Source: Pleurocapsa sp. PCC 7319 (lineage in GTDB: Bacteria > Cyanobacteriota > Cyanobacteriia > Cyanobacteriales > Xenococcaceae). Taken from it: DNA of 64,000 bases. The number at the start of each line of letters is the position of its first letter. The first letter of the stretch is position 1. Position numbers and translations under genes: made by a program. This document shows, in pieces, positions 45,656 to 54,113 of this stretch. The stretch covers positions 5,739,322-5,803,321 of the forward strand of contig NZ_KB235922.1 of NCBI RefSeq assembly GCF_000332195.1, read 5' to 3'. Under the pieces are notes generated by a model. It saw nothing but the letters and a program-made list of their open reading frames with translations, made no database searches and was not told the DNA's origin.

Positions 45656-46561
45656 ATGAGCATAATTTTCGACCTAAGCAATCTTAATGAAGACCTAGAA
45701 GATCTAGACAACTTAGACGACATCGGAGAAAATCTTAATGAAGACCTAGAAGATCTAGACAACTTAGACGATATCGGAGAAAATCTTAATGAAGACCTAG
45801 AAGACCTAGACGAAGCTCTAGAAGACCTAGATGAAGACCTAGACGATATCGGAAACGATGGTAATAATAACTCAAGTCCTGAGATAATCATTTCCGATGC
45901 AGAGGCTCTCAATAATATAACTTTTACTTATGAAGACGAGGATGGAACCGAAACATTCAGTTTTGAACGACCTCAAGCCGTACTCAACATTTTTGATTCG
46001 CAATACTATCTAAATAATAATCCCGATGTAGCTGAAGATATTGACGACAGATATGAAGATGCGAATGTTTCTATCGATCTTACTGAAGTAAATCTGTTAA
46101 ATGTCAATAATAATACCGAATCTTTGATTGACTATGGCGGTTCCATAGAGCATTACGTTGCTAATGGTGCTTCAGAAGGACGCGATCCTAGTCCTCTGTT
46201 TGATACTCAATACTATCTAGAGCAAAACCCAGATGTAGCATCAGCCTTGGCAGGCGGTAATTTTAGTGGAGATCCTCTGCTGCACTACGTACAAACAGGT
46301 GCTTTTGAAGGACGCGATCCTAATCCTTATTTTGATTCTGATTACTATTTAGAGCAAAATTCTGGGATAACAGAAGCAGGATTAAATCCTTTAGAACATT
46401 ATGTTTTATTCGGTTCATCAGCAGGAATTAACCCTAGCCCCAACTTCGATCCTAATTACTATCTCAGCCAAAACTTAGATGTAGCATCAGCAGGAATTGA
46501 CCCTTTGACTCATTTTCTAACTTTTGGTCAAGATGAAGGAAGATTACCTATGGCAGACTAA
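45656..46561 (+). CDS. Acidic repeat protein with C-terminal YYLxxNPDV repeats
   Basis: The 301-residue protein starts MSIIFDLSNLNEDLEDLDNL. Residues 9-65 are almost entirely Asp/Glu/Leu/Asn, in about three 17-residue units (NLNEDLEDLDNLDDIGE). The C-terminal half has four repeats of about 45 residues of the type FD-x2-YYL-x2-NPDV…HYV-x-G-x2-EGRDPNP. Such repeats occur in cyanobacterial secreted or surface proteins of RTX-like type. There is no signal peptide, so type I or other secretion is inferred. It could bind calcium through the acidic region. Confidence 0.8.
   Translation: MSIIFDLSNLNEDLEDLDNLDDIGENLNEDLEDLDNLDDIGENLNEDLEDLDEALEDLDEDLDDIGNDGNNNSSPEIIISDAEALNNITFTYEDEDGTETFSFERPQAVLNIFDSQYYLNNNPDVAEDIDDRYEDANVSIDLTEVNLLNVNNNTESLIDYGGSIEHYVANGASEGRDPSPLFDTQYYLEQNPDVASALAGGNFSGDPLLHYVQTGAFEGRDPNPYFDSDYYLEQNSGITEAGLNPLEHYVLFGSSAGINPSPNFDPNYYLSQNLDVASAGIDPLTHFLTFGQDEGRLPMAD
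45680..45781. repeat. Two tandem 51-bp coding repeats
   Basis: Two nearly identical 51-nt units (45680-45730 and 45731-45781), differing at one base, encode NLNEDLEDLDNLDDIGE. A third diverging unit begins at 45782. The high nucleotide identity shows recent duplication. Confidence 0.85.
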
Positions 46562-46568
46562 CAATCTA

Positions 46569-47903
46569 TTAACCAACCAGCAGATTTTCCTCTGGATAAT
46601 GCAGACTACTAGGGCTGGGATCGCCAATGATGGCAGCAATTACAATTAAAATGCTTACTCTACCAAAATACATTGCTAATACTAAAAGCACCTTGGAAGC
46701 GACGGCAAAACTACTGGTAATGCCTGTAGACAATCCTACAGTAGCGAAAGCAGAGATAACTTCAAATAAGACGGGTAATAAATCAAAATGATGTTCAATC
46801 GAAGTTATCAGAATTGTTACTAAGACAATTGATGCAGCAGTTCCAAATACTACCGCTACTGCTTTTAAAATTAAAGTACTAGGGACTTCTCTTTGATACA
46901 AAACCACATCGTTTTTTCCCTGTAGTACTGACTTGGTACTGTTATATAAAATTCTAAAAGTTGTTGTTTTGATCCCACCCCCTGTACCACTAGGACTAGC
47001 ACCAATAAACATAAATCCCATCGTAATAAATAAACCCGCAGTGGTCATCTTACCCAGATCAATACTATTAAATCCCGCTGTTCTGGTAGTCATTGATTGA
47101 AACCAAGCAGCCAAGAATTTATCTTTGAAACTCAAAGATTCTAACGTTGCCGGATTATTTAACTCGGTTAGGAAAAAAGCGATCGTTCCGAGGATTAGTA
47201 ATAGGATAGTGGTACTAACAACTACCTTGAAGTTAAGGGAAAAGCAAAATCTTTCTGACTTACGTTGAATTACATTTTTTAACCATAAATACATTTCAAT
47301 AATTACTTGATAGCCAATACCACCGAAAATAACTAAGCCAGGAATAATTAGATTAATTATCCAAGAAGAACGATAACCAACCAAACTATCGGAGTAAAGG
47401 CTAAAGCCAGCATTGTTCCAAGCACTGATACTGTGAAAAATTGAATACCATAGACCTTTTGACCAACCGTATTGGGGAACAAAGGTACGTAGTAATAAAA
47501 AGATGCCAGTAATTTCAAAAATCATCGTGGTGGCAATAATTGAACGCACGAGGTTATTACTACCCTGCAAAAAAGGACGATCAAATGACTCTTGAATCGC
47601 AAACTTTTGTCTCAGGTCAAATTTTCTGCCCAAAAGTAACATCAAAAAAGTGGTGGTCATCATGTATCCTAAACCACCAATCTGAATCAACAAGAGAATA
47701 GTTAGCTGTCCCCAGAAAGAAAAATCACTCCCTGTATCTACTACCGCTAAACCTGTTACACAGACAGCGGAAGTCGAGGTAAACAAAGCCACTATAAAAC
47801 TGTTCCAGGTTCCGGAAACAGTGGCAAAGGGCATCATTAATAGTAGTGTTCCAATCACAATTAGTGTCAGAAACCCTATACAAATTGTCCGAGCAATAGT
47901 CAT
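46569..47903 (-). CDS. ktrB: KtrB/TrkH-type potassium uptake membrane subunit
   Basis: The 444-residue membrane protein has the four M1-P-M2 pore units of the Trk/Ktr family: pore loops at STSAVCVTGLAVVDTG, AWNNAGFSLYSDS, TRTAGFNSIDL and AFATVGLSTGITS, each with the conserved selectivity Gly. The length is typical of KtrB. It conducts K+ (often Na+-dependent) and is gated by KtrA, whose gene is at 40521. It is immediately convergent with the acidic repeat protein (7 nt). Confidence 0.94.
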   Translation of the reverse strand: MTIARTICIGFLTLIVIGTLLLMMPFATVSGTWNSFIVALFTSTSAVCVTGLAVVDTGSDFSFWGQLTILLLIQIGGLGYMMTTTFLMLLLGRKFDLRQKFAIQESFDRPFLQGSNNLVRSIIATTMIFEITGIFLLLRTFVPQYGWSKGLWYSIFHSISAWNNAGFSLYSDSLVGYRSSWIINLIIPGLVIFGGIGYQVIIEMYLWLKNVIQRKSERFCFSLNFKVVVSTTILLLILGTIAFFLTELNNPATLESLSFKDKFLAAWFQSMTTRTAGFNSIDLGKMTTAGLFITMGFMFIGASPSGTGGGIKTTTFRILYNSTKSVLQGKNDVVLYQREVPSTLILKAVAVVFGTAASIVLVTILITSIEHHFDLLPVLFEVISAFATVGLSTGITSSFAVASKVLLVLAMYFGRVSILIVIAAIIGDPSPSSLHYPEENLLVG

Positions 47904-48033
47904 AAAGAAAATAATTATTGATCATCGATTATTGATCATCATTTGGTCAATCTTTACTAATAAATGTGAACGTAAAAAACATCGATTCCAAATGTTATCA
48001 AGCTTTATTTTAAAGGCTTTTAGCTTCTTAGTT

Positions 48034-49068
48034 CTATATAATAAGTTCTGTGTTCTGTCCACCGATACTGGTCGTTTGAATAATCCATTGAATTAGCTCC
48101 TGCCATTCTTCAGAGCTAGTTAAATTATTGACATCAAATTCAACTCCCCAATTACGGGCAAATTCAGCAAAACTTTCAATCCAATTGATTACAGTTTCCA
48201 TCCCAGAATGAGGACGATATTCCCAAGCCTGTTGGAGATATTCTGTTGTTTCTTGGTGATGTCCTGTATGGTGCAGATACCAAGCAATCCATACCAATGT
48301 ACCGTAGCGCACAGATTGCTCCATCAGCCTTACATTACCCGGTAAATTTGGTTGAGCAAAAAAATTATCAGTCACAGCACATAAAGAGCGAGCCTGAGGG
48401 AGACCTTTATGCATCGCACTTTCCCCATGCTGACGATAGCCAACTGTAATTTGACGTAGCCAAGTGGTTTTACAACCGTGCAAAGCTAGTTTTAGAACCA
48501 GATCGGTGTCTTCGGCAGGAGGAAAACGTTTATCGAACCCCCCTACATACTGAAGCCATTCACGACGAAACATCATTGCACTGGGCAAGACAGGTTTCCA
48601 CCTCAGCCAATTTTCTAAATCCAGTTCGGGGATTTGTTCCCAGGGACATACATCTAGCAATTTATTTCCCTGCATATCTACCCGTTGCCAGCCACTATGG
48701 ACAATTCCCAGATCGGGTCTCTTGGTGAGAATTTCCGCTTGACGCGCCAGTTTGCCTGGTAAAAAGTAATCATCGGCATCTAGGAAAGCAATTAAGTCAG
48801 CTCTAGCCACTGCTATTCCATGATTACGAGCCGCAGCTACTCCCTGATTTTTTTGTCGAATATAGCGAAAGCGATCGCTGTATCGTTCTGTATATGGTGC
48901 GAGAATTTTCTCTGTGGAATCTGTTGAACCATCGTCAATAACAATGATCTCATAAGTACAACCCTCTTGCTGTAAGACACTTTCAATAGCCTGTTCAATA
49001 TAGCGATCGCAATTGTAAGTAGGAATAATTACACCGACAAGGGGTTCGACATTAGCAAATTCCATCAT
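48034..49068 (-). CDS. Glycosyltransferase family 2
   Basis: The 344-residue GT-A protein has VGVIIPTYNCDRYIEQAIESVL at the start, VIDDGSTDSTEKIL, the DxD motif in AFLDADDYFLPGKLA, and PPAEDTDLVLKLALHG. These are standard GT2 features. A C-terminal helical part (about 250-340) is specific. The acceptor, cell-surface polysaccharide or protein, is unknown. It is divergent from nothing obvious: ktrB is downstream on the same strand after 130 nt. Confidence 0.9.
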   Translation of the reverse strand: MMEFANVEPLVGVIIPTYNCDRYIEQAIESVLQQEGCTYEIIVIDDGSTDSTEKILAPYTERYSDRFRYIRQKNQGVAAARNHGIAVARADLIAFLDADDYFLPGKLARQAEILTKRPDLGIVHSGWQRVDMQGNKLLDVCPWEQIPELDLENWLRWKPVLPSAMMFRREWLQYVGGFDKRFPPAEDTDLVLKLALHGCKTTWLRQITVGYRQHGESAMHKGLPQARSLCAVTDNFFAQPNLPGNVRLMEQSVRYGTLVWIAWYLHHTGHHQETTEYLQQAWEYRPHSGMETVINWIESFAEFARNWGVEFDVNNLTSSEEWQELIQWIIQTTSIGGQNTELII

Positions 49069-49192
49069 TCAACTTTTTGATTCTAGCTACGCCTAATTAT
49101 TTTATTGCTGGCATTCTAGCTTAACTTTGAACAGAAAATTACTATCTGTAGCTACATACTATTTCAATCAGAAGAGATAAAAGCTGAGACTA

Positions 49193-49477
49193 TTAACTTG
49201 ATCGCGAAGTTAGAGATAGAGTGACTGGTTGACTGACTGTAAACTCCAAACGATACTTTTTTTGCTCATCGTGTTGACGAGAAGCGATTGCGCGGAGCGC
49301 ACCAGCAAAGCTGATCGCTGGTTCTGGGTCACGTTTACCATTTAAGAAGAGAGTCTGAAACAACTCACACCCCTGAGTTAGAGCATTTTTAACCCATGTC
49401 CAACCAATTTTAAGATAGCTGCTTCCTCGAAACCAGTAAGGTTTCAACCTATTCAGTAGATCCACTTTATTAAACAT
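49193..49477 (-). CDS. Small hypothetical protein interrupted in-frame by a dispersed repeat
   Basis: The 94-residue protein reads MFNKVDLLNRLKPYWFRGSSYLKIGW at the start, then a helical stretch, and RLEFTVSQPVTLSL at the end. Between PEPAIS and SRQHDEQ, bases 49283-49319 are a palindromic repeat (AGCGATTGCGCGGAGCGC…GATCGCT) translated as FAGALRAIA. It keeps the frame. The outer parts look like a cyanobacterial conserved small protein, but I know no family name. Confidence 0.6.
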   Translation of the reverse strand: MFNKVDLLNRLKPYWFRGSSYLKIGWTWVKNALTQGCELFQTLFLNGKRDPEPAISFAGALRAIASRQHDEQKKYRLEFTVSQPVTLSLTSRSS

Positions 49478-49702
49478 GGAATGGTTAAGATCGGGGTTAG
49501 GTGATAGGGGTTAGGGATTAGGGAGAATCATCTTCAATTTTTTTACTGTTCTATTAGACGTTTTATTAGGTGGAGCTACTTATTTCCGACAAACATTAGA
49601 CATATAAAGCTTAGATTTCTTAATGCAAACTATAAGAAAAACTCTTGAAAATCATGTCAAGATTTTAATATCGATAAAAGTATTTATAATTAGAATTTGG
49701 CA

Positions 49703-50119
49703 ATGGTCTCAAGAATAAAAAAAATACTCTGCAATCCTTTTGTTTGTTATAGTCCTATTTTTATTTTTGCTTTGCTTTTTAGCAACCAATTGCTTAAATC
49801 AAGTCCGACTGAATGTGTTACTAATTCTCTAGATGAGTCATGCTTATTTTTTCACAATAATATTTATTTAATACATCATCCTCTCAATCTCATTAACTTA
49901 CTATTTCTAATTTATAATCTTCTCTATCTTTACTACAATATTATTCTCAAAAAAGATGTGGTAGGTAAATCCGTTAAAAAAATATATCGTCAAACTAAAA
50001 AAAAATATTACATAAAAACAACTAGAAAACGTATAAGTATTTTATTATTTTGTTATGTAACAGCACTTGTGATTTCTTATTTTAGATTTTCTATTATTTT
50101 ATTAAAAGCAATATATTAA
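49703..50119 (+). CDS. Hypothetical membrane protein, 138 aa
   Basis: The protein has three hydrophobic segments: about 10-30 (VCYSPIFIFALLFS), about 53-78 (PLNLINLLFLIYNLLYLYY) and a C-terminal one (ISILLFCYVTALVISYF). A basic loop (KKDVVGKSVKKIYRQTKKK) lies between. It is more AT-rich and Lys/Ile-rich than its neighbours, consistent with recent transfer. I prefer ATG 49703 to a TTG six bases earlier. No family is recognised. Confidence 0.6.
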   Translation: MVSRIKKILCNPFVCYSPIFIFALLFSNQLLKSSPTECVTNSLDESCLFFHNNIYLIHHPLNLINLLFLIYNLLYLYYNIILKKDVVGKSVKKIYRQTKKKYYIKTTRKRISILLFCYVTALVISYFRFSIILLKAIY

Positions 50120-50154
50120 AAGCAAAATAATACTTACACTATATCCATAACTGA

Positions 50155-50427
50155 TCAATCTTCTTCTGTTGATTGGTCTTGTTTTGATGCTGCTTCTTCC
50201 ATAGCTTCTTGAATGAATAGTTTGGCTAGCCGATCATAAACTCCTGCACCGATATATTGGGGATATTTATGAGAACGACTATAAATCCAAATCAAATTAT
50301 CTCCATAATAGATCCGAATATCTTTAAAAAGACTTTTGCAGTTAGGAATTAGAGAATTAGCTCTATTCAGGGCATCTGTCCAGCGTGTGAACTCTGCTTC
50401 AAAACCAGGAGTTATAACTCTAAACAT
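50155..50427 (-). CDS. Conserved-type small hypothetical protein, 90 aa
   Basis: The protein starts MFRVITPGFEAEFTRWTDALNRANSL and continues IRIYYGDNLIWIYSRSHKYPQYIGAG, with an acidic C-terminus (EEAASKQDQSTEED). It has no membrane segment. Trp/Tyr-rich strands suggest a small globular fold. I recall similar hypothetical proteins in cyanobacteria without a name. It is transcribed alone, convergent with the membrane protein gene. Confidence 0.68.
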   Translation of the reverse strand: MFRVITPGFEAEFTRWTDALNRANSLIPNCKSLFKDIRIYYGDNLIWIYSRSHKYPQYIGAGVYDRLAKLFIQEAMEEAASKQDQSTEED

Positions 50428-50496
50428 TCTGATTAAGTTAAGTGTAAAACTAATAGATAATATTTTTAGTATTCTATAGAGAATTTAAAAAAGCAA

Positions 50497-50610
50497 ATGG
50501 AAAATGCTAATTGGCTTGATGTAATATTTGGCGTAATTGCTCTATTAATTGTAATTAGTGGGTTATTGATGCTGTTTCAAGGTATTGGTGCTATGAATAA
50601 GGATGATTAG
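50497..50610 (+). CDS. Single-span membrane miniprotein, 37 aa
   Basis: The frame MENANWLDVIFGVIALLIVI, then SGLLMLFQGIGAMNKDD, has one clean membrane helix (about residues 8-30) with charged ends. It lies 50 nt upstream of the acyltransferase gene in the same orientation. Cyanobacteria have many such subunit-like miniproteins in photosynthetic and NDH complexes, but I cannot match it to one. The upstream ribosome-binding site is weak. Confidence 0.5.
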   Translation: MENANWLDVIFGVIALLIVISGLLMLFQGIGAMNKDD

Positions 50611-50660
50611 GCTAGCAAAAAAGCATATAGTCTTTTGATTAAAATATTAAATTAACAATA

Positions 50661-52034
50661 ATGACTCAAGCCCAGCCTTCACTGGAATTCATTCCCCCAG
50701 CTTATAATCCCCTAGTTTGGAGCTTAGCAAAAGGAATATTACCAATTTGGTTACGCTATGGACAGAATATTAGCCATGTCGAGATTAATAATGCTTCGGA
50801 GTTAGTTAATTTATATCGTCAGTTTCAAGCCGAAAAAATCAGGTTTATGTTGGCATTTCGCCATCCTGCTGTTACCGATCCTCCCTGTATTGCTCAATTA
50901 CTTTGGAATCAGCTACCTAAAATAGCAGGTCAGTTAGGAGTTTCTTTGCGATCGCCTGTTCATGCCCATTTTATTTACGATCGTGGTATTCCTCTCTGGG
51001 CAGGGAAGTATGCTGGCTGGGGAATTTCTCAGTTGGGAGGAACTCCCATTCGTCGGGGTACATTAGACCGGATTGGCTTACGTTCAGTTCGAGATTTATT
51101 TATCAATGGTCAGTTTCCCATGGCTGCTGCTCCAGAAGGAGCTACTAATGGTCACAATGAAATAGTCAGCCCCTTAGAGCCTGGTATTGCTCAGTTTGGT
51201 TTTTGGTGTCAGGAAGATCTCCTTAAAGCCAAACGTGGAGAAAAAGTGGCGATCGCACCTTTAGGGATTAGATATTACTATCAAAAAGCACCATGGAAAT
51301 ATTTAGAGAAGTTACTCTCTCAACTAGAAATTGATAGTGGGTTTAAAAAGACTGAAAGAAAGGCGATCGGATTAGTTAATGGAGTCTCCCTAACCGAAAG
51401 CCAGGAAGCTAATCTCTATAAACGGCTTTATGCTCTGGCAGAATATCTTTTATCGTCGATGGAGCAATTTTATAGTAAATATTATCAGCAAAAATTAGAT
51501 TCACAGAATCAAGAATTTGCCAATCGCCTTGAGGCTTTATTGGATGCTGCTTTAAAAGTTGCCGAGCAGTCCTTTGGGGTTAAACCTAATGGTAATATCA
51601 GCGATCGCTGTCGTCGAGTAGAACAAGCAGGATGGAATCGTATTTATCGTGATGATTTATCAGAACCAGAAACTCTCGCCCCCGCAGCTAGAGGATTAGC
51701 TGATTTAGTTGCATCAGAAGCTGAGTTGCGTCTATGGCATATGCGCCTAGTAGAGAATTTTGTCAGTGTCACAGGGAATTACGTGGCAGAAAAACCTTCT
51801 GTGGAGAGATTTGCCGATACAATCTTACTAATCTGGAAGATGATCGCTCGACTCAAAGGAGAATCCAACCCTAAAATGCCATACTTGGGTCAGAAAACTG
51901 TACAGCTTACAGCTATGCCTGCATTTTTTATTACTGATTATTGGGAACAGTATCAAACTAATCGTCGCCAAGCGGTTGCTGATTTAACTCAAGATTTACA
52001 GTCTGCTTTGGAAAAATCAATTTTTATGGAGTAA
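50661..52034 (+). CDS. PlsC-type 1-acylglycerol-3-phosphate acyltransferase family protein
   Basis: The 457-residue protein has acyltransferase motif I as FRHPAVTDPP (H-x4-D), then GGTPIRRGTL and the motif III-like PMAAAPEGATNG with the Glu-Gly. The C-terminal 200 residues are helical and not part of canonical PlsC (about 240 residues), so this is a long cyanobacterial variant. It probably acylates a glycerolipid precursor at the membrane; the exact substrate is not clear. The miniprotein gene is just upstream. Confidence 0.85.
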   Translation: MTQAQPSLEFIPPAYNPLVWSLAKGILPIWLRYGQNISHVEINNASELVNLYRQFQAEKIRFMLAFRHPAVTDPPCIAQLLWNQLPKIAGQLGVSLRSPVHAHFIYDRGIPLWAGKYAGWGISQLGGTPIRRGTLDRIGLRSVRDLFINGQFPMAAAPEGATNGHNEIVSPLEPGIAQFGFWCQEDLLKAKRGEKVAIAPLGIRYYYQKAPWKYLEKLLSQLEIDSGFKKTERKAIGLVNGVSLTESQEANLYKRLYALAEYLLSSMEQFYSKYYQQKLDSQNQEFANRLEALLDAALKVAEQSFGVKPNGNISDRCRRVEQAGWNRIYRDDLSEPETLAPAARGLADLVASEAELRLWHMRLVENFVSVTGNYVAEKPSVERFADTILLIWKMIARLKGESNPKMPYLGQKTVQLTAMPAFFITDYWEQYQTNRRQAVADLTQDLQSALEKSIFME

Positions 52035-52206
52035 GCTTTCAATTTTTTTGATTGTGGGTTTCAGCGCCAAAGAAAAGATGAAAATTCTCTGAGCTAGATT
52101 CAACATTTTCCCAGAAAAATCTCATAAGCTCGTCATGTTGTCTTTAGATATGACTTCTATCTTAGTTAACAGTCAAATAAACAACTAAAGGATGAAAGTT
52201 ACAGTT

Positions 52207-52689
52207 ATGAAATTGATGAATTTACAGACTATTGGTTTGACCTCTGCTCTAATACTAACTACTGTTGGCAGCGCTTTGATTGTACCAGAAGTCAAAGCTA
52301 ACTCTTTAGGAGAGTCCACTCAATCTGTTGCAGTTAAAAAGACTAGTACCAATAGTTTTGTTTCTGTAGGAGGACACAAAACCACCGGTCAAGTCAAAAT
52401 TATTAGTGCAAATGGACAAAAATATTTAGAATTTGATTCTACTTTTGCAACAGACAATGGTCCAGATTTAAAAGTAGTGTTACACCGTGATAGTTCTGTA
52501 GGTGCTGGTATTGAGGAAGGCAGCTACATTACTCTAGCTCCATTACAAAGTATTAATGGTATGCAACGCTATCTAATCCCCAATAATTCAGATTTAGACA
52601 CATATTCCTCAGTAGCTATTTGGTGCCAACAGTTTAATGTTACTTTTGGCTATGCTCCTTTGCCCGATACAGCTAATGTAAGCGGATAG
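52207..52689 (+). CDS. DM13 domain secreted protein
   Basis: From ATG 52207 the 160-residue protein has a signal peptide (MKLMNLQTIGLTSALILTTV … VKA). The DM13 domain follows: FVSVGGHKTTGQVKIISANG, then EFDSTFATDNGPDLKVVLHR and ending SVAIWCQQFNVTFGYAPL with a conserved Cys. DM13 domains are electron-transfer or surface modules in animals and bacteria. The frame also has an ATG at 52192 but AAAGG abuts it with no spacer, so the later start is preferred. Confidence 0.85.
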   Translation: MKLMNLQTIGLTSALILTTVGSALIVPEVKANSLGESTQSVAVKKTSTNSFVSVGGHKTTGQVKIISANGQKYLEFDSTFATDNGPDLKVVLHRDSSVGAGIEEGSYITLAPLQSINGMQRYLIPNNSDLDTYSSVAIWCQQFNVTFGYAPLPDTANVSG

Positions 52690-52989
52690 TAAATTCGATG
52701 ACGAAATTTTGTGCTTATCAGAATCTGAGATTTAAAGCCAAACTATGGAGTCCCTAATTTCTTAAATAGCTATTTTGCTATTAACTTGTTAGATAAACTA
52801 GCTGCTACACAAGTCTATTTTTCAAGGAAAAGCTCCCCAATGGGTTCTAATAAATATTATGATAGCCCTGGACTGATATCAACCAGAGCTATCTTGTCAG
52901 GGAGAAAGAGAAATTATCTATCCCTATTGAAATTTAGAGGATTTGATCCAGCCCTTTAGCTTAAATCAGGATGGGAAATTTTAATTACT
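52690..52989. other. Intergenic region, 300 nt, with a stem-loop
   Basis: No gene is seen. A good stem-loop lies at 52861-52893: GATAGC and CTGG pair with CCAG and GCTATC around an 11-nt loop, with one mismatch. No T-run follows in either direction, so it is not a clear terminator and could be a repeat or RNA structure. Confidence 0.45.
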
Positions 52990-53337
52990 ATGAAACTAAT
53001 ATTTGTCTACAATGCCGATAGCGGATTAATGAATACCCTAATGGATATAGGTCACAAAGCAATTAGTCCTCAAACTTATCAATGCAATCTCTGCGATCTA
53101 ACGTATGGGTTATTTAGTGAGAATCAACAATGGCGGAAATTTAGAGAAGAATCAAATACAGAGATGGAATTTTTGCATAGAGACGAATTTGAGCAAAAAT
53201 ACGGTCGCCAATTTGAGTATCCAGTAATTCTCAAACAGGATCAAAATTTGAGTCCCATGATCTCCAAGTCAGAATTAAACCAAATTCAGACACTAGAGGA
53301 GTTAATCTCCCAAGTTGAGAGTCTGAAAGCTCAATAA
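52990..53337 (+). CDS. Conserved hypothetical protein with CxxC, 115 aa
   Basis: The protein starts MKLIFVYNADSGLMNTLMDIGHKAISPQTY and has QCNLCDLTYGLF (CxxC, possible metal or redox site), then EESNTEMEFLHRDEFEQKYG. I recall this as a widespread bacterial protein often labelled 'GTPase', although it has no GTPase motif. It is soluble. The function is unknown. Its end overlaps by a few bases the antisense pentapeptide remnant. Confidence 0.75.
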   Translation: MKLIFVYNADSGLMNTLMDIGHKAISPQTYQCNLCDLTYGLFSENQQWRKFREESNTEMEFLHRDEFEQKYGRQFEYPVILKQDQNLSPMISKSELNQIQTLEELISQVESLKAQ

Positions 53338-53591
53338 TTAAATGCCGAAAAGAAAGGAGTTTGACTGATATCAGCATATAAAAAATCAACTCTTCTCATG
53401 TTGGTTTTTTGAAATTTAGCACCAGACAAACAAGCTCTTGTTAGATTAGACCCACTTAAATCAACGTCGGTTAAATTAAACTTATCTAAAGCAGCATATT
53501 CAACCTTGTTATCTTTAGACCTAGAGAGATAAGAGGAAAAAATAGAGATAGACTTAAAAGGAAGCTTGCCGACAGCAAATCTAGAAGCTTC
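53331..53591 (-). pseudogene. Pentapeptide-repeat protein remnant
   Basis: On the minus strand an open frame without a start codon reads YAALDKFNLTDVDLSGSNLT, then RACLSGAKFQKTNMRRVDFLYADIS, ending SAFNY. The A(D/N)LXX-type pentads (NLTDV, DLSGS, NLTRA, CLSGA, KFQKT, NMRRV, DFLYA) are clear. The frame opens after an in-frame TGA at 53592-53594, and no upstream start exists. It is an eroded C-terminal piece of a pentapeptide-repeat gene. Confidence 0.65.
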
Positions 53592-53624
53592 TCAATACAA
53601 ATTAGATCTGATAAAAGTATAGCA

Positions 53625-53924
53625 ATGAGCAACATACAAGTAGAATCAGACCTCAAAGAAATTCTGACCCGCATCGACACTAAACTAGACAAATTAAGTG
53701 AAGATGTAACCGAGTTAAAGGTAGGACAGGCAAGAATTGAAGGAGATCTCAAAGCCATTGACGAAAGACTATCAGGTCAAATTAAGGCGTTGGATACTAA
53801 AGTAGATCAACTAGACAAAAGAGTAGGTAATCAAGAGTTTACTAATCGTGGCGTGTTAGTAGGACTGATTGTGGTGATTTTGGGTGGTGCAGCTAAGTTT
53901 TTTGGCATGGTAGGCAATCCTTAA
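53625..53924 (+). CDS. Coiled-coil protein with C-terminal membrane segment, 99 aa
   Basis: The protein is a heptad-type coiled coil (about 5-75: ILTRIDTKLDKLSEDVTELK, IKALDTKVDQLDKRV) followed by a membrane helix (GVLVGLIVVILGGAAKFFG). This layout is very common in cyanobacteria as a hypothetical family, often in several copies. A small membrane-tethered coiled coil, perhaps oligomeric. The function is unknown. It lies downstream of decayed DNA. Confidence 0.75.
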   Translation: MSNIQVESDLKEILTRIDTKLDKLSEDVTELKVGQARIEGDLKAIDERLSGQIKALDTKVDQLDKRVGNQEFTNRGVLVGLIVVILGGAAKFFGMVGNP

Positions 53925-54113
53925 TTGATTTTTTTTTTAAGTTCACTCAAAGTGCCATTATCGCCACATGATTTTATGTCTGATTTAAACAGGGCTTTGG
54001 TAATGTTTTCGATAGCGAGTATCAACGAAAAAATAAATAATTAAATACCACGATTTTCTGAATAGCATTCTCAAATCACCAAAGCCAAATTGAGCTTTTT
54101 CAAGATAAAGTCA

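Noticed and set aside
45680-45781. CRISPR-like tandem repeats
   Set aside because: The units are adjacent, coding and without spacers.
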